From Melghiribacillus thermohalophilus (GTDB taxonomy: Bacteria; Bacillota; Bacilli; Bacillales; Alkalibacillaceae), in assembly GCF_004342905.1 (NCBI RefSeq), contig NZ_SMAN01000016.1, positions 1 to 64,000 on the forward strand: a stretch of 64,000 bases of DNA, written 5' to 3'. Position numbers and translations under genes: made by a program. Of this stretch, positions 35,629-45,720 are shown piece by piece; the stretch's first letter is position 1; every line of letters begins with the position of its first letter. The notes under the pieces were generated by a model. That model saw only the letters and a program-made list of their open reading frames with translations. It was not told where the DNA came from and ran no database searches.

Positions 35629-36708
35629 TTATAACGTTCTTTCTACGAGAGCTGATTGTTTCAGTTCGCTCATGAATGTTTCAAACATCGGAATATCCAT
35701 TTGCTGAGCCGAATCGGATAACGCAACAGCCGGATCCGGATGAACTTCAGCCATCACCCCGTCAGCGCCAATGGCAATAGCCGCCTTTGCTGCAGGAAGA
35801 AGCAAATCTCTTCTGCCTGTTGAATGGGTAACATCAACAAGTACGGGGAGATGGGTTTCCTGTTTTAAAATGGGTACAGCCGAAATGTCAAGAGTATTTC
35901 TTGTCGCTTTTTCATAGGTGCGAATTCCCCGTTCGCAGAGCATAATCTTGCCGTTTCCTCGGGACATGATATACTCAGCAGCATTGATGAACTCCGAAAT
36001 GGTCGCTGCAAGTCCGCGTTTTAGAAGGACAGGCTTGTCGACTGAACCAGCCGCCTTTAATAATTCAAAGTTTTGCATATTTCGTGCGCCAATTTGGATG
36101 ACATCAATATAGTCAAGAGCCTTTTCAATATCAGCAGGATTTACAATTTCACTTACTACTGCAAGATCGTATTCATCAGCAACCTGTTTCAAAATTTTTA
36201 AGCCTTCCATGCCAAGTCCCTGAAAGTCATAGGGTGATGTTCGGGGCTTAAAGGCTCCTCCCCGCAAAAGCTTCACACCCTGTTTTTGGACTGCCTCTGC
36301 AACCTCCGCTACCTGTTCATAGCTTTCAACCGCACACGGACCCATCACAAAGTGGGGATGGCCGTCGCCGATTTTCTCTCCATTAATTTCAATAACCGTA
36401 TCTTCAGGCTTTTTCTTTCTGGAGACGAGTAAGGCTTTCCTGTGATCATCTTCCTGCAGTTCCAGGCCTGCTTTAAAAATCTCTTTAAATAAATGTTCGA
36501 TCGTAGAGTATTCAAACGGCCCTTCATGATGGCTTAAAAGATGATTCAGCATATTTCGTTCCCGGACAGGGTCAAACCGTTTCATCCCCTGTTTTTCTTT
36601 AATCTGGCCAATCTTTTTCACCAGACGGCCCCTCTTGTTAATTAATTCTAGCAGCTCCACATTCACCTCATCTAGCTCTTTTCTCAGCTTTTCTAGCTCA
36701 TTGCTCAT
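35629..36708 (-). CDS. aroA: Bifunctional chorismate mutase/3-deoxy-7-phosphoheptulonate synthase
   Basis: About 359 residues. The N-terminal AroQ-type chorismate mutase domain (about 1-90; [19 protein letters not shown]) is fused to a KDPG-aldolase-like DAHP synthase domain (about 110-355; [56 protein letters not shown]). This matches B. subtilis AroA(G), which starts aromatic amino acid synthesis from PEP and erythrose-4-phosphate; its mutase part gives feedback sensing of chorismate and prephenate. The start ATG at 36708 lies 6 nt after GGGGAGG. Confidence 0.96.
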   Translation of the reverse strand: MSNELEKLRKELDEVNVELLELINKRGRLVKKIGQIKEKQGMKRFDPVRERNMLNHLLSHHEGPFEYSTIEHLFKEIFKAGLELQEDDHRKALLVSRKKKPEDTVIEINGEKIGDGHPHFVMGPCAVESYEQVAEVAEAVQKQGVKLLRGGAFKPRTSPYDFQGLGMEGLKILKQVADEYDLAVVSEIVNPADIEKALDYIDVIQIGARNMQNFELLKAAGSVDKPVLLKRGLAATISEFINAAEYIMSRGNGKIMLCERGIRTYEKATRNTLDISAVPILKQETHLPVLVDVTHSTGRRDLLLPAAKAAIAIGADGVMAEVHPDPAVALSDSAQQMDIPMFETFMSELKQSALVERTL

Positions 36709-36856
36709 ATACATCCTCCCCAACTCTTTATTTTATTAACATTAAAAATATGATAAATTTTTAATTAATTAGAGATTATTATATAGGAATGAATGTGAAA
36801 TGTCACCACGTTTTGGATGATAATATTTGGATATTAAGGAAAGGACCGAAGCCATT

Positions 36857-39019
36857 ATGAATGAAAAGATTTTTGCACTGGATATTGGTACACGATCAGT
36901 AGTTGGTATTATTTTAGAAAAAAACGGGGACCAATTTCAAGTGAAAGATTTAATCGCTCTAGAACACAAGGAACGTTCCATGCTCGATGGCCAGATTCAT
37001 GATGTATTGTCTGTCGCCGGTGTTATCAAAGAAGTAAAGGAGAAGCTTGAGGAGAAACACGGATCGTTAAAAAAAGTTTGTGTTGCTGCTGCGGGGCGGG
37101 CCCTGAAAACTCAGCAGACAAAATCAGTCAAGTCCATCGAAAATCAGCCGATGATGGGAGAAGAGGATATTTTACACCTTGAACTGTCCGCAGTGCAAAA
37201 AGCTCAATATGAACTGGCAAGAAGTGAAGAAGAAGAGGACAGTACAAGCTATTATTGTGTAGGTTACTCCGTTCTCCATTACCACCTCGACGGGGAAGAA
37301 ATCGGCTCTTTAATTGATCAGCAGGGCAAAGAGGCTTCTGTTGAAATTATAGCCACTTTTCTTCCGAAAATTGTAGTAGAATCGTTAATTTCTGCCCTCC
37401 AGCGGGCTGATCTGGAAATGGATGCTCTGACACTGGAACCGATTGCAGCTATTCATGTCCTGATTCCTAAATCGATGAGAAGGCTAAATGTAGCCCTTGT
37501 AGATATCGGAGCAGGAACAAGTGATATTGCCATCACCAACTATGGAACAGTAACAGCTTACGGCATGGTTCCAGTCGCAGGGGATGAAATAACAGAAGCG
37601 TTGAGTGATCAATATTTACTTGATTTTCCGAAAGCTGAGGAAGTAAAACGGAAATTATCTCCATCTGAAACGGTAAAAATGGTGGATATATTGGGATTCG
37701 AAACCGAGCTTTCCTACAATGAAGTTGTTGAAAGCATCGCACCAGCCATCGACAAACTGGCCAGATCCATCTGTGAGGAAATATTAAGGCTGAACCTAAA
37801 AACACCTCAGGCTGTGATGCTTGTTGGGGGAGGAAGTTTAACTCCGGAGTTGACCAAGAAAATAGCAGACATGCTGGAACTTCCGGCAAACCGGGTAGCC
37901 GTCAGGGGGACGGAAGCGATCCAGAACCTGCAGAAATCCGATATTGTACCCGAAGGTCCAGCCTTTGTCACCCCGATTGGAATCGCTATTGCCGCAAAAG
38001 AAAACCCGGTTCATTATATAAGCGTACATGTCAATGAACGTACGATCAGACTGTTTGATCTGAAACAACTAACAGTAGGAGACTGTCTCTTGTCAGCAGG
38101 TATAGAAATAAATAAATTGTATGGAAAACCCGGCATGGCCTTTACAATTACTTTAAATGAAAAGCATATGACCATTCCAGGTACATTCGGCACACCTCCG
38201 AAAATATTATTAAATGGGGAAGAAGCCTCCCTGAAGGACCCCATCGAACATGGACAGCATATTCAGGTTGAAAGAGGAAGAGATGGGCATTCACCAGAAA
38301 TTAGCATTGAAGAGTTGGTTGGTGAAGTTCCGTCATTAAACGTCATCTTGAACGGGAAAACCCACCGGGTTGATTCACAAATTTTTGTAAACGGCCATCT
38401 AGCTGAAAAGCACGATATGATTCAGGACAGGGACCGAATTCAAATCAAATCACCAGGCACCATTCGTCATTTTCTGGAGATGACAGACCATACCCATTAC
38501 ATAAAGGATCACAAACCTTTTACCCTTTATGTCAATCAGAACAAAGTAAAATTGAATGCCCAGGTGGTATCGATCACCCTTAATGGCAGGGATGCACAAC
38601 TCAATGACCCGATTAAACACAATGATCAATTAAACATTCACACATGTACATCCGTTCCATTAAAAGATGTTCTGACTTTCCTTGAGATGGACATAAGTGA
38701 AAAAATCCCTGTCATGTTCGAATCAGAAGAAATTGTCTTAACGAAACCAAAGATATCCGTATTTCGCGACGGTACGAAGCTTGATGAAAATGATCCGGTT
38801 TTTCCCGGGGACCAGCTATTCACAAAAGAGCATGATGCGGAACCCTTTATTTTTCAGGATATTTTTCGATATATCGACCTGAATCTAACCGATATGAATG
38901 GAAAACGATTTAAACTATTCATTAATGGAGAGGAAGGCGGATTCTCAGACCAGATTGCTCCCGGTGATGAATTAAAAATTGTCTGGCAGGATTCGGTAAC
39001 GATGAAAGACAAAAGCTGA
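36857..39019 (+). CDS. FtsA/PilM-like actin-fold ATPase with C-terminal tandem beta-grasp-like motifs
   Basis: About 720 residues. The first about 350 show an FtsA/PilM fold: phosphate 1 motif FALDIGTRSVVG, the inserted SHS2 region, phosphate 2 VALVDIGAGTSDIAI, and adenosine motif VMLVGGGSLTPEL. The rest is unusual: a pattern like NG....L.DPI..GD.L.I recurs about five times (near residues 445, 510, 595, 655 and 705), suggesting tandem small beta-grasp (ThiS/SLBB-like) modules. No membrane segment is seen. Annotated relatives are called cell division protein FtsA, but the true FtsA lies with ftsZ elsewhere in bacilli, so this is probably a paralogue with another role. The ATG at 36857 is chosen as it starts the conserved fold; the open frame reaches a TTG at 36827. 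Confidence 0.8.
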   Translation: MNEKIFALDIGTRSVVGIILEKNGDQFQVKDLIALEHKERSMLDGQIHDVLSVAGVIKEVKEKLEEKHGSLKKVCVAAAGRALKTQQTKSVKSIENQPMMGEEDILHLELSAVQKAQYELARSEEEEDSTSYYCVGYSVLHYHLDGEEIGSLIDQQGKEASVEIIATFLPKIVVESLISALQRADLEMDALTLEPIAAIHVLIPKSMRRLNVALVDIGAGTSDIAITNYGTVTAYGMVPVAGDEITEALSDQYLLDFPKAEEVKRKLSPSETVKMVDILGFETELSYNEVVESIAPAIDKLARSICEEILRLNLKTPQAVMLVGGGSLTPELTKKIADMLELPANRVAVRGTEAIQNLQKSDIVPEGPAFVTPIGIAIAAKENPVHYISVHVNERTIRLFDLKQLTVGDCLLSAGIEINKLYGKPGMAFTITLNEKHMTIPGTFGTPPKILLNGEEASLKDPIEHGQHIQVERGRDGHSPEISIEELVGEVPSLNVILNGKTHRVDSQIFVNGHLAEKHDMIQDRDRIQIKSPGTIRHFLEMTDHTHYIKDHKPFTLYVNQNKVKLNAQVVSITLNGRDAQLNDPIKHNDQLNIHTCTSVPLKDVLTFLEMDISEKIPVMFESEEIVLTKPKISVFRDGTKLDENDPVFPGDQLFTKEHDAEPFIFQDIFRYIDLNLTDMNGKRFKLFINGEEGGFSDQIAPGDELKIVWQDSVTMKDKS

Positions 39020-39075
39020 TCAAGCATCCCAAGGTCAGGGCATTTCTTCAATATACCCTGACCTTTTCCAACCGT

Positions 39076-39402
39076 TTATATGCTCAGTGCTTTTTGCAGT
39101 GAAGCACTGGTGATTTTCCGGTGGGATGCGTGCCAGATGACCTTTCCCTTGCTAAACAATAGTGCCTGGGGGGACTCATGCTTTACCCGAAATTGCTGCT
39201 CAATTTCCCTGGATAAAGCTCTGGCTTCCTGGACCGGAAGAATAAAAAAAGGGATGTTACTGTTGTTGCTCACAGCATGGAAATGTTTTTTTGCCCCTGC
39301 ACTGACTGGACATATCAGACTATGCTTAAGAAGTAAAAATTTGGAGTATTCGTTCAGGATCTTCTGAAACTCTTCCGAGGTTCTCACAACACCTAAAGCC
39401 AT
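39076..39402 (-). CDS. ytxJ: Thioredoxin-like protein YtxJ (bacillithiol-related)
   Basis: About 108 residues, DUF2847/YtxJ family. It has a thioredoxin-like fold with a single active-site Cys in HSLICPVSAGA (the second Cys of CxxC replaced by Ser), and cis-Pro-like ESPQALLF. Such monothiol proteins are thought to act with bacillithiol. The ATG at 39402, 8 nt after GGAGG, is preferred over 39417. In B. subtilis it is grouped with ytxG and ytxH as a stress operon; here it follows ytxH by about 90 bp in the same direction. Confidence 0.88.
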   Translation of the reverse strand: MALGVVRTSEEFQKILNEYSKFLLLKHSLICPVSAGAKKHFHAVSNNSNIPFFILPVQEARALSREIEQQFRVKHESPQALLFSKGKVIWHASHRKITSASLQKALSI

Positions 39403-39494
39403 ATACACATCCTCCATTATGTGGTTTTTCTAACATGCAAAAAGCTGCTGATCTAAATGTAGCATGATCAACAGCCAATCTGAAATCCCCTGCT

Positions 39495-39941
39495 CTATTC
39501 CTCTTCTCTGGTCATACGTTTTATGTTTCTCTCGGCTTCTTTTCTTTCCAGTTCTTCAGCCGCCTCCTCAATGGCTTCCGCAATATCCTTAGCCTTTTCC
39601 ATAGATTCTTCGACCGTCTGATGTCTCAGATCCTGAACTTTTTCCTGAAGCTGTTGTTTTTTCTGCTTAACCCGTTCCCCAATTTCTGTTACCGTCTGGC
39701 CAAGTTCAGAAGATTTCTCTCTCGCTGCCTCCCGCCATTCATTTCCCTTTTCATAGGCGCGTCCCCGCCACTCATCTGCCCGGTCACGGACATAATGGGC
39801 GCCCTCATTCAGATCTCTCCGCAATTCTCTTCCTGATTTCGGCGCAAACAAAAGGGCCACAGATGCCCCGACAATTCCCCCGATCAACGTGCCCAGCAGA
39901 AAATCTTTACTGTTGAGGTTTTGTTCCTGTTTATCCGTCAT
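39495..39941 (-). CDS. ytxH: YtxH family stress protein
   Basis: 148 residues. An N-terminal hydrophobic glycine-rich stretch (FLLGTLIGGIVGASVALLFAPKSGRELR) is diagnostic for YtxH. The rest is highly charged and helical, consistent with a long coiled coil (many Glu/Lys/Arg/Gln). Function is unknown; the B. subtilis gene belongs to the general stress regulon. Its start site AGGAGG overlaps the 3' end of ytxG, so translation is coupled. Confidence 0.9.
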   Translation of the reverse strand: MTDKQEQNLNSKDFLLGTLIGGIVGASVALLFAPKSGRELRRDLNEGAHYVRDRADEWRGRAYEKGNEWREAAREKSSELGQTVTEIGERVKQKKQQLQEKVQDLRHQTVEESMEKAKDIAEAIEEAAEELERKEAERNIKRMTREEE

Positions 39942-39943
39942 AC

Positions 39944-40375
39944 TTATACCTCCTGATCATGTTTATTTTTTACATATTTATACTTTTTCCATAGACCCAG
40001 CGCAACCTCACCAAACTGCATGGCCTGCGCTGCTTTATCTGCATTTTTTTGTGCTCCTTTCACAATTTCTCTGGAGACCGACTGCAGGGATTGATTAAAT
40101 TCCTGAATGGTATCCCCTATTTCTTTTACACGATCAACGAATGTATTTAATATTTGGGATTTTTCATGTATATCATCTGCCAGCTTATTGGTTTTGTTTA
40201 ACAATGATGTTGTTTCAACGGTTATTCCTTCCATTTGCCTGGTGAGATTTTCAAGCGTGTTTGAAACATTGTCAAGTGTTCTCTGTGTCGACCTTAACAG
40301 CCTTATGACGAAAAAAACAAATACAACGATAGCCAGTGCTACAATGAATACTGAAATATACAACAGATTTTCCAT
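39944..40375 (-). CDS. ytxG: DUF948 membrane protein YtxG
   Basis: 143 residues. One N-terminal membrane segment (YISVFIVALAIVVFVFFVIRLL) is followed by a long helical region (QRTLDNVSNTLENLTRQMEG...) typical of DUF948. It is first of the ytxG-ytxH-ytxJ group; the stop codon lies just inside the ribosome site of ytxH. Probably a stress-induced envelope-associated protein. Confidence 0.9.
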   Translation of the reverse strand: MENLLYISVFIVALAIVVFVFFVIRLLRSTQRTLDNVSNTLENLTRQMEGITVETTSLLNKTNKLADDIHEKSQILNTFVDRVKEIGDTIQEFNQSLQSVSREIVKGAQKNADKAAQAMQFGEVALGLWKKYKYVKNKHDQEV

Positions 40376-40813
40376 GTTCCCTGATCATCTCCTTATTATG
40401 TATTTATTTATTAATCTATACCTCCATCTGGAATTCGTCAAACCCTTTTGGGAAATAAACCAATCCTCGAACAAGTTTCTCTATTTTACCTGATCGTATG
40501 ATTAGTTTGATCGGAACAACATATATATATGACAGAAATTAAAGAATCATGTGCAAATTCCCTATAAATAAGCGGGTTGAAGAATAACCATGTTTGTTTA
40601 AAGGAAAGAGGCTGGGAAAAAAACAAATATCCGAACTCATTCAGGTGCTGCCTGAATATCGTTCGGATATTACATGACCTTATGAAGTTTTGTCCCATTT
40701 AATCTTTTATCCTATAGCTAAAAGTCCCCTTTGCCTCAGTAATCACATGAAAAAGGTTCACAAGGAAAGCTGGGACCTGTCATCCTTACCTTTGCAGGTT
40801 TGCCAGGTAATCT
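40376..40813. other. Intergenic region upstream of ytxG and downstream of murC
   Basis: About 440 bp without a credible gene. It contains dispersed palindrome copy 2, flanked by GGCTGGGAAAAAAAC (40610-40624) and the inverted TTTTGTCCCA (40688-40697), as in other copies. A short open frame at 40486-40698 (-) runs through this repeat and is not called. Confidence 0.5.
40627..40670. repeat. Dispersed palindrome, copy 2
   Basis: Arms ATATCCGAAC (40627-40636) and GTTCGGATAT (40661-40670) enclose a second inner stem ATTCAGG/CCTGAAT. It shares the ATCCGAAC core with copies 1 and 3. Confidence 0.75.
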
Positions 40814-42127
40814 TTATTCTCTTGCCGTATTTACAGGCAATTTTTCATAGGCTTCCTGGTACTTTTGAATATCTCCGGCTCCCATAAAGATCAGAACCGC
40901 TTGATCGTGTTCCTTCAAAACTTCTGTATGATCCAGATCAAGTACCTCGGCTCCCTCGATTTTTCCTTTCAGATCATCAATCGTCAACATCCCGGTTTGT
41001 TCCCTGGCAGAGCCAAAAATCTCACACAAGTACACCTGGTCTGCTTCCTTGAGGCTGTCGGCAAACTCTTGAAGAAATGTTTTGGTACGTGTATAAGTAT
41101 GGGGCTGGAAAATACCGACAATTTTCTTATCTGGATATTTTTTTCTGGCTGCTTCTATAGTAGCCCGTATTTCCCTCGGATGGTGGGCATAATCATCAAT
41201 AAGAATCTGGCCGTGACTCCACGGTTTCTCTGTAAAACGCCTTTTTACTCCCTGAAAGGATTTCATTTCCTTGACGTATTCCGGATCAATCTCTTCGTAA
41301 TGGCATAACGCAATGACAGCCAGAGCGTTCAGTACGTTATGTGTGCCAAATGAAGGAATTTCAACGGTTTCATAAAAGGTACTTCTTATAAACACATCAA
41401 ATTCAGTTCCATTCTCCGTCTCACGAATATTTTTTGCCTGAAAATCATTCCCGTCTGAAAGGCCGTAGAAGAGAACCGGAACCTTGGCCTGAATCTGCTG
41501 GAGGTGCTCATCATCACCGCAGGCAATAATTCCTTTGTTGACCTGCATAGCCATCTGCTGAAAAGCCTCAAAAACATCATCGATACTGGTAAAATAGTCC
41601 GGATGATCAAAGTCAATATTAGTCATAATGGCATAATCGGGCTCATATGCAAGAAAATGTCTTCGGTATTCACATGCCTCAAAAACAAAATACTTGCTGT
41701 CTTTTTGTCCGTGTCCTGTTCCGTCTCCAATTAAATAGGATGTTGGAGCTGCCTTTTTTAAAACATGGGATAATAATCCGGTCGTTGAGGTTTTTCCGTG
41801 GGCACCTGTAACCGCAATGCTGGTAAACTGCTTGATCCAGTTTCCAAGAAACTCATGATAGCGATAATATGGCAGTCCCAATTGTTTCGCTTTTTGTATT
41901 TCTTCATGCTCATCGGAAAAAGCATTCCCCGCAATAATCGTGAGGCCTTCCCGAATATTATCTTCTGAAAAAGGCATGATTTGAATTCCTTTATCCTCTA
42001 AAGCTTTCTGAGTAAAAAAACGCTTTTCAACATCCGACCCCTGAACACGTTCCCCGGAATCATGGAGAATTTGCGCAAGGGCACTCATTCCCGTTCCTTT
42101 TATACCAATAAAGTGGTATGTTGTCAT
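40814..42127 (-). CDS. murC: UDP-N-acetylmuramate--L-alanine ligase
   Basis: 437 residues. It adds L-Ala to UDP-MurNAc in the cytoplasmic phase of peptidoglycan synthesis. Visible motifs are the N-terminal Rossmann loop [13 protein letters not shown], the ATP loop [25 protein letters not shown], and [14 protein letters not shown] in the C-terminal ligase domain. Length and gene order (next to ytxG) match the B. subtilis enzyme. Confidence 0.97.
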   Translation of the reverse strand: MTTYHFIGIKGTGMSALAQILHDSGERVQGSDVEKRFFTQKALEDKGIQIMPFSEDNIREGLTIIAGNAFSDEHEEIQKAKQLGLPYYRYHEFLGNWIKQFTSIAVTGAHGKTSTTGLLSHVLKKAAPTSYLIGDGTGHGQKDSKYFVFEACEYRRHFLAYEPDYAIMTNIDFDHPDYFTSIDDVFEAFQQMAMQVNKGIIACGDDEHLQQIQAKVPVLFYGLSDGNDFQAKNIRETENGTEFDVFIRSTFYETVEIPSFGTHNVLNALAVIALCHYEEIDPEYVKEMKSFQGVKRRFTEKPWSHGQILIDDYAHHPREIRATIEAARKKYPDKKIVGIFQPHTYTRTKTFLQEFADSLKEADQVYLCEIFGSAREQTGMLTIDDLKGKIEGAEVLDLDHTEVLKEHDQAVLIFMGAGDIQKYQEAYEKLPVNTARE

Positions 42128-42444
42128 AAATCAAGAACCCCCACAAACTGTCATTCTTATTGTTAGTATATGTATCCGTTTACCTGTTTGTTGCTAATCC
42201 CTATCTTCCATGAACCGCTGTCAAATTGACCATCATCTGCAAACAGCGATCACAATGGTTTTCGTGCTTAAACGAAGACACCTCAATATATTATAACAAA
42301 TTTTAAAATCAGGGTGAATGTTCCTTGAATCAATAGAAACATTTAAAATTTTCCAACATTCCAGGACCAAATGAAAACCCTTGCCGGGACAACATACAGC
42401 AAGGGTATTTTCAAAAGATATCTCTGTTCAGGAAATCCTAAAGC
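42128..42444. other. murC upstream region and terminator of the nicotinate phosphoribosyltransferase gene
   Basis: No gene is seen. ACCCTTGC (42377-42384) and GCAAGGGT (42399-42406) form a terminator stem for the minus-strand gene ending at 42445. The remainder is AT-rich and should hold the murC promoter, but no clear boxes stand out. Confidence 0.55.
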
Positions 42445-43560
42445 TTAATTCTCCTGTGGCATATATTCCACTTTTTCCAGGCGTGGGTTTGGACGGTACT
42501 TTCGGCCTTTTTTGGCCTCGTGTTCTCCATTTAACAGGACATTGTCGCCGGTAAATCCGATGTGAATCTTTAACAGACTGCTGCCGACCCCATACATATC
42601 TACCGGGACGTTTTGTTCTTCAAACTCACGGATTCGTTTTTCATTAAATCCACCGCTGACTACGATTTTTACATGGTGATACCCCTCATCATCTAAAGCT
42701 CTGCGGAGTGCAAAAATAAGTTCCGGATTGGCTCCTCTTGGATCAAAGGTTCCCATCACATCCGGGTTACGAAAAAAATATTGATCAACCAGCGTGCGGG
42801 ATGTATCGATTCGTACCCCTTTAAGGGTTTCCCCGAATTCCCGGGCAACTTTTAGGGAATCCGTAATGACATCATTATTATAGTCCACGAGGGCAACAAG
42901 ATCATCTCCAGGGAACATTTCATGGTAGGCTCTCGCTGCAGCTACCACATCTCCCCTGAACATTTGGATCAGGGCATGAGGCATCGTCCCCATTCCTTCT
43001 TTTCCCCACCATTCATTCATTGCATGGGTAGCCTGTGCCGTGGAGCCCCCAATAAAAGCTGCATAACCATCTCCAGCCTGCTGAGTAAAATGATCATCCC
43101 GATCCCCCATAAAAATCACAGGTTTCTGCTTTCCTGATGTTCTGGCTGCTTTCACCACATTGTACACATTTGTAGCAACAGATGTTCTTCTCGCCAGAAT
43201 ACCATCGATGATTCCTTCAAGATAACCGAAGTTTTGATATGGCCCAGTTATGGTCAACACCGTTTCATACGGGCTGATTTTATCCCCGTCTTTTAGGGAA
43301 TGAATGTCGAGTTCTTCCGGACGATCAGCAAAAGTATGGATCAGGGCAATCGCCTCATCGGTACCGCACAGAACCGCATGCTTTTTCTGAAAAAATTGCA
43401 TCGTTACCATGTTATCACTTAATTTTTCTTTGACGATTTCCCTGGTTTTTAAAAAATAAACAGCTGAAAACCAGCCATCCTTTACCCGTTTGTCGAATTT
43501 AAAGGTTTTATTGGTCAGTCGCTTGATCTTCCCCTGCATCTTTAATTCGAATTCTTTCAT
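42445..43560 (-). CDS. Nicotinate phosphoribosyltransferase
   Basis: About 371 residues. It converts nicotinate and PRPP to nicotinate mononucleotide in NAD salvage. Characteristic stretches are FMGDRDDHFTQQAGDGYA, IGGSTAQATHAMNEWW, GTMPHALIQMF with the catalytic-type His, ALVDYNNDVITDSLKV and KIVVSGGFNEKRI in the PRPP-binding TIM-like barrel. It resembles the shorter nicotinate phosphoribosyltransferase group rather than the roughly 490-residue PncB of B. subtilis. The ATG at 43560 with GAGGGAT upstream is preferred over 43605. It lies between murC and the TRAP genes, a spot with no such gene in B. subtilis. Confidence 0.88.
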   Translation of the reverse strand: MKEFELKMQGKIKRLTNKTFKFDKRVKDGWFSAVYFLKTREIVKEKLSDNMVTMQFFQKKHAVLCGTDEAIALIHTFADRPEELDIHSLKDGDKISPYETVLTITGPYQNFGYLEGIIDGILARRTSVATNVYNVVKAARTSGKQKPVIFMGDRDDHFTQQAGDGYAAFIGGSTAQATHAMNEWWGKEGMGTMPHALIQMFRGDVVAAARAYHEMFPGDDLVALVDYNNDVITDSLKVAREFGETLKGVRIDTSRTLVDQYFFRNPDVMGTFDPRGANPELIFALRRALDDEGYHHVKIVVSGGFNEKRIREFEEQNVPVDMYGVGSSLLKIHIGFTGDNVLLNGEHEAKKGRKYRPNPRLEKVEYMPQEN

Positions 43561-43718
43561 TTTTTTATCCCTCTTTTGTATTTTTCTAAAAGAAAGAAAA
43601 AACATAATGCTATAACTATCTTAATCATATCAGCCCCTCAATACAAGGAAAAGTTGGATTTTTATCGATCACTCCATTTCCGTTTTGGTCAGTGTTTTCT
43701 TGAATATTTAAAAAAATA

Positions 43719-43746
43719 CCCCTGCCATCCGTGCGGACAGCAAGGG
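43719..43746 (-). terminator. Terminator after the TRAP permease gene
   Basis: CCTGCCATCC and GGACAGCAAGG pair imperfectly, and a T run follows on the minus strand. Confidence 0.55.
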
Positions 43747-43770
43747 ATTTGCCTGACAAGGAAAAGAATG

Positions 43771-45720
43771 TTATGCCTGAACGGCCTCGTTCTCTTTTTT
43801 AAAGAAACGCTGGAATACATAAACACCGATGACGAGAGCCAGACCGCCGATGGCATACCATGTGTTCGGATAAACAAGGAGTACACCGGCAACGATCAAA
43901 AGAATTCGCTCAACTATATTCGTGTTCTTACTTAAATAACCCATTAATGCTGCACTAATGGCTCCCATTCCCAGCATAGCTGTGATAAAAATGGGGGCAA
44001 CTGTCATGAACGTCGCTCCATCCTGCAATAACAACTTTGGCTGGGCAACAAATATATATGGAATGATAAAGGCGGCAATGGCCAATTGAAAGGCCTTCAC
44101 TCCCGATCTCATCGGATTTCCGCCGGCTATCCCTGCACCTGCATAGGCAGCAAGACAAACAGGTGGAGTAATGTCAGCCACAATTCCAAAATAAAAGACA
44201 AACATGTGTACAGCAATTACCGGTATATCAGGGAAGGCTGTTAAAATAGCAGGAGCTGCCATAGAAGCAGTAACAACATAGTTTGCTGTAGTCGGAAGAC
44301 CCATTCCAAGCAGAATGGCCGCTAACATCGTAAAGAATAAAATCAGGAAAAAGTTGTTCTGGGACAGTTCAATAATCCCACCGGCTATTTTCCCACCAAG
44401 ACCGGTTACTGTTACAATACCGACTACTATCCCTGCTGTTCCACAGGCTGCAATAACCGGCAATGCCGTTTTTGCCCCTTCAGCAAAGGTTTCAATCGTT
44501 TTCATGAAAGACATTCTTGTTTCCTTTCGGAATAAACTGATGACAAAAGCTGTTCCAATCGCCCACAGAGCTGCATATGTAGGAGTCCTTCCTGAAAGAA
44601 GCATCCCTACGATGACAACAAGGGGCAAAATGAGATCGATCTTTTTCAATATCCCTTTGATGGAAGGCAATTCCTTCTTTGACACACCAAGGATGCCGCG
44701 TTTTTTCGCTTCAAAGTGGACGCCAAAAAACACACCTGAAAAATACAGCAGGGCAGGAATAATGGCAATCACAATGATTTCACTGTACGGAACGCCGGTA
44801 TATTCAGCCATAATAAAGGCTGCTGCACCCATAATAGGAGGCATAATTTGTCCGCCTGTCGATGCAGAAGCTTCTGCTGCAGCAGCAAATTCTGGTTTAA
44901 ATCCGGCCCGTTTCATCATCGGAATGGTAAAAGACCCGGATCCAACAGTATTGGCGACAGAACTTCCTGTCACCATCCCCTGAAGGGCACTCGCTGATAC
45001 AGCTGCTTTCGCCGTTCCCCCCGTAAATCTGCCTGTCAGTGCAAAGGCAAGGTCATTAAAAAATTTCCCAATATCGGTTTTGACCAAAAGGACCCCAAAA
45101 AATAAGAAAAGGTAAATGTATTGTGATGATACCTGAATAGGTATTCCAAAAATGGCATTGGTCTTAAAGAACATCTCCGTGCTCAGCTGATCCCAGGTAA
45201 ACCCTTTGTGGCTGATAATCGGTATATTCTGGCCATATAAGCCGTAAAGGAGGAAGAGAGAAGCCACAATCACAATCGGCAACCCAACAGCTCTTCTTGT
45301 TGCCTCCAGTAATAAAATGATTCCAAGGGTAGCAACAATGAGATCCATTGTATTAAATCCAAGAATAATGGCTTTGGTAACAATGCGTTCATAATTAAAA
45401 ACGATGTAATAGTTTGTAAACACACCCAGCAAGGCAAGCAGCACATCGTACCATGGAACTCCCGGGCGATGTACCCAATCTTTTTTGGCCGGGTAGAGCA
45501 AAAAAATCAATGCCAGTGCCGTACCAAGATGAATCGGCCCCTGAATTTGTGAAGGGTATACCCCCCGATAGGCGGTATACAAATGGAAAATGGTCAGGGC
45601 AACCCCAATGACAATAATCACCCAGTGGGCCTTTTTCAGCTTTACTCTTGTTGCAAATTCTCTGTCGTATTTGGCCAGCAGCTGTTTGGTTTCTATGTCT
45701 TTCTGTTTAGACTGGTCCAT
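43771..45720 (-). CDS. TRAP transporter permease, fused small and large subunits (TAXI type)
   Basis: About 649 residues, strongly hydrophobic with some 16-18 membrane segments. The N-terminal four-segment part corresponds to DctQ and the rest to DctM. Motifs such as GMVTGSSVANTVGSGSFTIPMMKRAGF and ASTGGQIMPPIMGAAAFIMAEY, with ADITPPVCLAAYAGAGIAGG near the end, are typical of fused 4TM/12TM permeases. It imports an organic substrate using a Na+ or H+ gradient together with the TAXI-type binding protein encoded upstream. The ATG at 45720 is chosen; a GTG at 45732 is possible. A gap of about 390 bp with hairpins separates it from the binding-protein gene. Confidence 0.9.
   Translation of the reverse strand: MDQSKQKDIETKQLLAKYDREFATRVKLKKAHWVIIVIGVALTIFHLYTAYRGVYPSQIQGPIHLGTALALIFLLYPAKKDWVHRPGVPWYDVLLALLGVFTNYYIVFNYERIVTKAIILGFNTMDLIVATLGIILLLEATRRAVGLPIVIVASLFLLYGLYGQNIPIISHKGFTWDQLSTEMFFKTNAIFGIPIQVSSQYIYLFLFFGVLLVKTDIGKFFNDLAFALTGRFTGGTAKAAVSASALQGMVTGSSVANTVGSGSFTIPMMKRAGFKPEFAAAAEASASTGGQIMPPIMGAAAFIMAEYTGVPYSEIIVIAIIPALLYFSGVFFGVHFEAKKRGILGVSKKELPSIKGILKKIDLILPLVVIVGMLLSGRTPTYAALWAIGTAFVISLFRKETRMSFMKTIETFAEGAKTALPVIAACGTAGIVVGIVTVTGLGGKIAGGIIELSQNNFFLILFFTMLAAILLGMGLPTTANYVVTASMAAPAILTAFPDIPVIAVHMFVFYFGIVADITPPVCLAAYAGAGIAGGNPMRSGVKAFQLAIAAFIIPYIFVAQPKLLLQDGATFMTVAPIFITAMLGMGAISAALMGYLSKNTNIVERILLIVAGVLLVYPNTWYAIGGLALVIGVYVFQRFFKKENEAVQA

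Noticed and set aside
44315-44983. 222-codon + strand open frame
   Set aside because: Lies wholly antisense to the well-supported TRAP permease gene; a typical shadow of a hydrophobic coding region.
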